Made by a program: the position numbers and the translations under genes | In this document: piece by piece, positions 34,501 through 38,168 of the stretch | Numbering within the stretch: position 1 is the stretch's first letter | Layout: each line of letters starts with the position of its first letter | The notes under the pieces: generated by a model | The model's input: only the letters and a program-made list of their open reading frames with translations | What the model was told of the DNA's origin: nothing | The model's database searches: none | Assembly (NCBI GenBank): GCA_944322925.1 | Contig: CALUQM010000022.1 | Coordinates: forward strand, 1-38,168 | DNA from: an uncultured Bacteroidales bacterium | Lineage (GTDB): Bacteria; Bacteroidota; Bacteroidia; Bacteroidales; UBA932 | Reading direction: 5' to 3' | DNA length: 38,168 bases

Positions 34501-35715
34501 ATGAAAAAGGCAATAATATATATCGGACAGTGGTTCTCGGACTGGTATTTCATCTTTGCCCGCGAACTGAAACATATATTTAGGGACAGCGGCGTGCTGA
34601 TCATATTTTTCCTGGCATGTCTGGCCTATCCGGTTCTTTACGGGCTGATTTACTCCAACGGCATTCTGGAAAACATGCCTGTCGCAGTAGTGGACAATTC
34701 CGGCAGCAGTGCGAGCCGCCGGTTCATCAGGAAACTCGACGCCACCAGGGAAATAGAGATAAGCCGGACATGCCGGAACATGGATGAAGCCGAAAAACTG
34801 ATGCAGAAGCGCGAAGTGCACGGAATAGTGATGATCCCCTCGGATTTCGGCGCAAATCTCGAGACTGGACGGCAGGGAACCGTATCCACATACGCGGACA
34901 TGAGCAGCTTCATCTATTACAAGAATCTGACAATGGGCGTGAACATGGTAATGCTGGACGAAATGGACAGGAGTTCCGGGCCTATAAAATACGAAGACAA
35001 TATCCCCTACAACAGGGCATTTTCATACGGCGTGTTTTTCCTTTCCGCAATCCTGCTCATAATCATACAGCAGACCATGTTTTTCGGAATATCGATGATG
35101 TCCGGAACAATGAGGGAAGAGAACCGCAGTTATGCGATCTTGCCTGAACGGCTGGACGGACGTGGCATTTCCAGGACCGTACTCGGACGCGGGGCCGCCT
35201 ACTGGCTGCTGTATGTCGGCATCGGAGTCTATGTCCTGTCCATCGCCCCGAAACTTATAGGAATGCCGCAGAACTGTCCTTTCGGAGATATTTTCATCCT
35301 CCTGATGTTCTTTGTCTCCGCCTGCGTCGTATTCAGTTTTACCTTCAGCGTATTTATCCGACACAGGGAAACCGTTTTCGTAATTTTTCTTCTCATGTCG
35401 GTCGTCTGCCTGTTCCTTACAGGATTCTCATGGCCGTCAGGAAGTTTCCCGAAGTTCTGGGAAGCGGTTTCCTGGATTTTCCCGTCGACATTTGCCGTCA
35501 GGGCTTTCATGAACATGAATACCGCCGGAGCCGGCCTTTCCATGGCCGAACCGCAGATTGCAGCATTGACAATACAGATTATAGCATATTATATTCTGGC
35601 CTGTCTGGAAGTCTTCATCGACAACGTCCGCAGGACAAGACGGGAGCGCGGCATTCCTGCCGTCAGTATTCCACCTTGTCCGCCTTGTCTGCCCACTGGC
35701 GAAAAGCCTCGATAG
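34501..35715 (+). CDS. ABC-2 type permease, second of two
   Basis: The product has 404 residues. It has the same plan as its neighbour: TM1 near 32-52, a long outer domain (VAVVDNSGSSASRRFIRKLDATREI), and a C-terminal TM block. The two are clear paralogues and probably form a heterodimer. The last 17 residues (after about residue 387) come from DNA shared with the 3' end of guaD on the other strand and look like a low-complexity tail (PPCPPCLPTG), which may be an accidental extension. No ATPase gene follows. Confidence 0.9.
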   Translation: MKKAIIYIGQWFSDWYFIFARELKHIFRDSGVLIIFFLACLAYPVLYGLIYSNGILENMPVAVVDNSGSSASRRFIRKLDATREIEISRTCRNMDEAEKLMQKREVHGIVMIPSDFGANLETGRQGTVSTYADMSSFIYYKNLTMGVNMVMLDEMDRSSGPIKYEDNIPYNRAFSYGVFFLSAILLIIIQQTMFFGISMMSGTMREENRSYAILPERLDGRGISRTVLGRGAAYWLLYVGIGVYVLSIAPKLIGMPQNCPFGDIFILLMFFVSACVVFSFTFSVFIRHRETVFVIFLLMSVVCLFLTGFSWPSGSFPKFWEAVSWIFPSTFAVRAFMNMNTAGAGLSMAEPQIAALTIQIIAYYILACLEVFIDNVRRTRRERGIPAVSIPPCPPCLPTGEKPR

Positions 35716-36130
35716 CTTTATCGGGCAGCAGACGTTCAGATTTGAGAGCCCTGTCTTCCGGTTTCAGATCGAGTTCCCTGTATATGAAGGCGTCGTCGAA
35801 TCCGATTCCGGCGGCGTCTTTCTTGTCGTTCCCGTAATACAGTTTGTCCAGATGTGCCCAGTAAATGGCGCCGAGGCACATCGGGCAAGGTTCGCACGAC
35901 GAATATAATTCGCATCCCGACAGATCGAACGTCCCGAGCCTGGCACAGGCCGCACGGATGGCATTGACTTCGGCATGGGCCGTCGGATCACAGTCTGACG
36001 TAACTCTGTTGACCCCCGTCGCCACAATCTCCCCGTCTTTCGCAATCACGGCCCCGAACGGTCCTCCTCCGTTCCTGACATTATTCTCCGACAGGCGTAT
36101 CGCCTCCAGCATCAGTTCTTTTGCAGTCAT
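35663..36130 (-). CDS. guaD: Guanine deaminase
   Basis: From the ATG at 36130 the product has 155 residues; a longer reading to 36400 runs antisense through bcp and is rejected. It follows the Bacillus GuaD pattern closely: NGGGPFGAVIAKDG, the zinc ligand in H-A-E (His52, catalytic Glu54), PCPMC (Cys82 and Cys85), GFDDAFIYREL, and the C-terminal Tyr155 after KVE that closes the active site in GuaD. It turns guanine into xanthine and ammonia for purine salvage. It lies 13 bases after bcp on the same strand. Its last 53 bases overlap the convergent permease gene. Confidence 0.93.
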   Translation of the reverse strand: MTAKELMLEAIRLSENNVRNGGGPFGAVIAKDGEIVATGVNRVTSDCDPTAHAEVNAIRAACARLGTFDLSGCELYSSCEPCPMCLGAIYWAHLDKLYYGNDKKDAAGIGFDDAFIYRELDLKPEDRALKSERLLPDKAIEAFRQWADKADKVEY

Positions 36131-36143
36131 AATCAGGATGCCG

Positions 36144-36587
36144 TTACAGGATCTGTGCAGTGTGGTTCTTTGTGTCGACTTTGTCGATAATGCGCTCAAC
36201 GGTACCGTCAGGTGCAATAATAAAGGTCTTGCGCAGTGTACCGAAAGTAGTCTTTCCGTACATCTTTTTCTCTCCCCAGGCTCCGAATGCCTGCAACATT
36301 TCGGTCGAAGGGTCCGAAAGGAGAGTGAAAGGCAGGGAATACTTTTCCGCAAATCTGCCATGCGATGCCTGACTGTCTTTGCTGACGCCGTAAACTTCAT
36401 ACCCTGCAGCCTTCAGGTCGCTGAAATTGTCTCTGAGGTTGCATGCCTCTGCCGTACAGCCCGGAGTATTGTCCTTAGGATAAAAATAAAGCACGATTTT
36501 CTTTCCTTCGAAATCTTTTTCAGTAATTGTGTTCCCGTTCTGGTCCTGTACAGTAAAATCCGGGATTCTGTCGCCTGCTTTCAACAT
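36144..36587 (-). CDS. bcp: Thioredoxin-dependent thiol peroxidase (Bcp/PrxQ)
   Basis: The product has 147 residues, near the family norm of about 155. It reduces peroxides using thioredoxin. The peroxidatic cysteine is Cys44 in YPKDNTPGCTAEAC and the resolving cysteine Cys49 (C-x4-C, atypical 2-Cys type). The active-site Pro/Thr context and the later TFIIAPDGTVERI strand are also typical. It lies between sdaA and guaD on the minus strand, 46 bases from the former. Confidence 0.96.
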   Translation of the reverse strand: MLKAGDRIPDFTVQDQNGNTITEKDFEGKKIVLYFYPKDNTPGCTAEACNLRDNFSDLKAAGYEVYGVSKDSQASHGRFAEKYSLPFTLLSDPSTEMLQAFGAWGEKKMYGKTTFGTLRKTFIIAPDGTVERIIDKVDTKNHTAQIL

Positions 36588-36618
36588 AGCCTTGGATATT
36601 AATATTTCAAATGTCTTT

Positions 36619-36626
36619 CAAATTTA
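36619..36626 (-). promoter_or_regulatory. Possible -7 promoter box of bcp-guaD
   Basis: TAAATTTG on the minus strand matches TAnnTTTG and ends 31 bases before the bcp ATG. No clear -33 TTG is found, so bcp may instead be read from the sdaA promoter. Confidence 0.35.
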
Positions 36627-36633
36627 ATCATTT

Positions 36634-37851
36634 TCACTGAATATCCTTGCGGCCTTTCGCCAATCCTCCTTCTCCGGTCTCCTTATACAATGACGGCAGG
36701 TCATGCCCGGTTTCTTTCATCACCTGCACTACCTCGTCAAAAGAAACCCGATGATAGCCGTCGGAGAAAGACGCATAAAGATTTGCATCCAGAGCCCTGG
36801 CGGCAGCAAAGGCATTCCTTTCAATACAAGGAATCTGGACAAGTCCGCATACGGGATCGCATGTCATGCCGAGATGGTGTTCAAGTCCCATTTCAGCAGC
36901 ATATTCTACCTGTCTCGGAGTCCCTCCGAAAAGCTGGCAGACTGCTGCGGAAGCCATGGCGCAGGCGACTCCGACTTCTCCCTGACATCCGACTTCCGCT
37001 CCGGAAATCGAAGCATTCTGTTTTACGACATTGCCGAACAGGCCTCCGGTAGCAAGTGCATGGAGTATCTTCGTTTCAGAAAAGTTGTGTCCTTTCGATA
37101 TGTGATACAGCACTGCGGGAAGAACTCCGCTTGAACCGCAGGTCGGAGCAGTAACGACGACTCCTCCGGAAGCATTTTCCTCGCTTACGGCCAAAGCATA
37201 CGAGAATACCATGCCTCTGGTCTGCAGGCTTGTCTTGTATCCGGAAACCTTGATATGGTAAGTCGCGGCCTTCCTCGAAAGGCACAACGGTCCCGGAAGA
37301 GCCCCTTCCGTGTCAAGACCTCTTTCCACAGACGCTTTCATGGCCTGCCAGACAGTCTTCATGTAATCCCAGAAATCTTCATCCTCGCACTGCTGGGCAT
37401 ATTCCCAGTAATTCCTTCCGGTGTCCTTGCACCATTGCATGATTTCACCGATTGAATTCAGGTCATAAATATCAGGCCCTTCACCGATTGCCGAACCCGG
37501 ACCTTCGGAAATCGTACCGCCGCCCGTACTGTACACTGTCCATTCTCCAGTCGGACTGCCATCGGTATCCTTCGCCGTAAATTTCATTCCGTTCGGATGA
37601 AAGGGAAGGAAAATCTCGGGTTTCCAGACAATGTCCACCTTTTTCCTGCCTTCATCCGAAAGTGCATCCGTCACTGCAATATCCGTAAGATGTCCTTTCC
37701 CCGTAGCCGCAAGGCTTCCGTACAACGTTACCTCGAATGACGCGGCCTCCGGATGCCTGTCTGCGAACATCGTCGCGGCCTTGGCCGGCCCCATGGTATG
37801 ACTGCTTGAAGGGCCGCGTCCTATCTTGTATAGTTCCCTTAGTGATTTCAT
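36634..37851 (-). CDS. sdaA: L-serine ammonia-lyase, iron-sulfur dependent
   Basis: The product has 405 residues, a single-chain form somewhat shorter than E. coli SdaA (about 454). It deaminates L-serine to pyruvate and ammonia. The N-terminal GRGPSSSHTMGP block and the C-terminal catalytic domain are both present. The cluster ligands are Cys289, Cys331 and Cys342 (GCQGEVG, then MTCDPVCGLVQIPC), in the 42- and 11-residue spacing of the Legionella and E. coli enzymes. It is the first gene of a minus-strand run with bcp and guaD, which share no pathway beyond releasing ammonia or handling redox stress. Confidence 0.96.
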   Translation of the reverse strand: MKSLRELYKIGRGPSSSHTMGPAKAATMFADRHPEAASFEVTLYGSLAATGKGHLTDIAVTDALSDEGRKKVDIVWKPEIFLPFHPNGMKFTAKDTDGSPTGEWTVYSTGGGTISEGPGSAIGEGPDIYDLNSIGEIMQWCKDTGRNYWEYAQQCEDEDFWDYMKTVWQAMKASVERGLDTEGALPGPLCLSRKAATYHIKVSGYKTSLQTRGMVFSYALAVSEENASGGVVVTAPTCGSSGVLPAVLYHISKGHNFSETKILHALATGGLFGNVVKQNASISGAEVGCQGEVGVACAMASAAVCQLFGGTPRQVEYAAEMGLEHHLGMTCDPVCGLVQIPCIERNAFAAARALDANLYASFSDGYHRVSFDEVVQVMKETGHDLPSLYKETGEGGLAKGRKDIQ

Positions 37852-37893
37852 TCCGGCGAATTTTCCGGCGAAGATAATAAACTTGGGAAAGAT

Positions 37894-37911
37894 TCCGGAT
37901 ACCCGTCCGGA
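37894..37911. repeat. Short inverted repeat in the sdaA upstream region
   Basis: TCCGGA occurs twice around six bases (arms 37894-37899 and 37906-37911) and can form a hairpin in the sdaA leader. No exact promoter box was found between 37852 and 37985; the rest of this gap shows nothing else. Confidence 0.25.
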
Positions 37912-37990
37912 TTTATTCAGAATTTTTCCCGCCGCCGCTCTGAATTACATGGATTTTCCGTTGATGCGTTACCTGCATCCCTATAAACGA

Positions 37991-38035
37991 AAAATCCTCC
38001 AATTCAATCTCGTCAGAAATCAAATTGGAAGATTT
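37991..38035 (-). terminator. Terminator of the right-edge minus-strand gene
   Basis: AATCCTCCAATT (37993-38004) pairs with AATTGGAAGATT (38023-38034) with one mismatch, and one further A-T pair can close the stem. On the minus strand the stem is followed by a short run of T. It begins 23 bases after the stop at 38058. Confidence 0.6.
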
Positions 38036-38057
38036 ATTTTCTATAAATAATTGGCAA

Positions 38058-38168
38058 TTAAAGTGCTGCTGCAATCTTACGAACATTCTGCAACTTTTCC
38101 ATAAACGATTTATTCCGTTTGGCTGTAAGCATATTGTATCTTGCCTGCATCTGCAACAGTGATTCTGC
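38058..38168 (-). CDS. C-terminal fragment of an unrecognised protein
   Basis: The minus strand is open from the right edge to a TAA at 38060-38058 and gives 36 residues, starting AESLLQMQARYN and ending VRKIAAAL. The segment is helical, rich in Gln, Lys, Arg and Leu. A hairpin terminator follows directly, which supports a real gene end. I do not recognise the family from this short tail. Confidence 0.55.
   Translation of the reverse strand, partial: AESLLQMQARYNMLTAKRNKSFMEKLQNVRKIAAAL

Noticed and set aside
36131-36400. N-terminal extension of guaD
   Set aside because: It overlaps bcp in another frame; the GuaD-like sequence starts at the ATG at 36130.
1-38168. Mobile element, CRISPR array, phage or RNA genes
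   Set aside because: I found no transposase, integrase, regular short repeats, or tRNA/rRNA-like sequence while reading through; small structured RNAs cannot be excluded without a covariance search.

Overview
The window looks like a piece of a Bacteroidales-type chromosome (phylum Bacteroidota). Several things point there: recurring TAnnTTTG promoter boxes, few strong Shine-Dalgarno sites, a type III glutamine synthetase of 729 residues, the DapL route to diaminopimelate, and a Bacteroidota-type rpsL start at the left edge. The genus cannot be told from the sequence alone. Nearly all the DNA is coding. I see no tRNA, rRNA, insertion sequence, phage gene or CRISPR array.

Layout. Positions 1-53 hold the first 17 codons of rpsL on the minus strand, with its promoter behind it. 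Next come a DUF3298 lipoprotein and a divergent O6-alkylguanine-DNA-alkyltransferase-like protein (248-1591, plus). A minus-strand run from 8709 to 1594 encodes an RND drug-type efflux system (adaptor, pump, outer-membrane channel), followed by a sialate O-acetylesterase-like lipoprotein and a SIMPL-domain protein. A Fur-family metalloregulator (8914-9333) is divergent from it and leads into a metal-type RND system with a very His-rich adaptor (9401-14943). A clear intrinsic terminator closes that block.

The centre (15137-29707) is a nitrogen-assimilation region. It holds gltB-gltD-asnB on the plus strand; a porin-like protein, a P-II protein and AmtB on the minus strand; and dapF-dapL-glnN on the plus strand. 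Together they bring in ammonium (porin, AmtB), sense nitrogen status (P-II), fix ammonium (GSIII and GOGAT), and pass amino groups to asparagine and to meso-diaminopimelate for the cell wall.

The right part has an AraC-family regulator divergent from a TolC-HlyD-ABC-2-ABC-2 export operon that carries no ATPase gene (29747-35715). After it comes a minus-strand group of housekeeping enzymes: serine ammonia-lyase, a Bcp peroxiredoxin and guanine deaminase. The last 111 bases hold the C-terminal end of an unrecognised minus-strand gene with a terminator after it.

No single obviously new system stands out. The points most worth a second look are the ATPase-less ABC-2 operon, the palindromic sites around the Fur and AraC regulators, the alkyltransferase-like protein with PCHL and an insertion, the porin/P-II/AmtB triad, and the esterase plus SIMPL tail on the RND operon.
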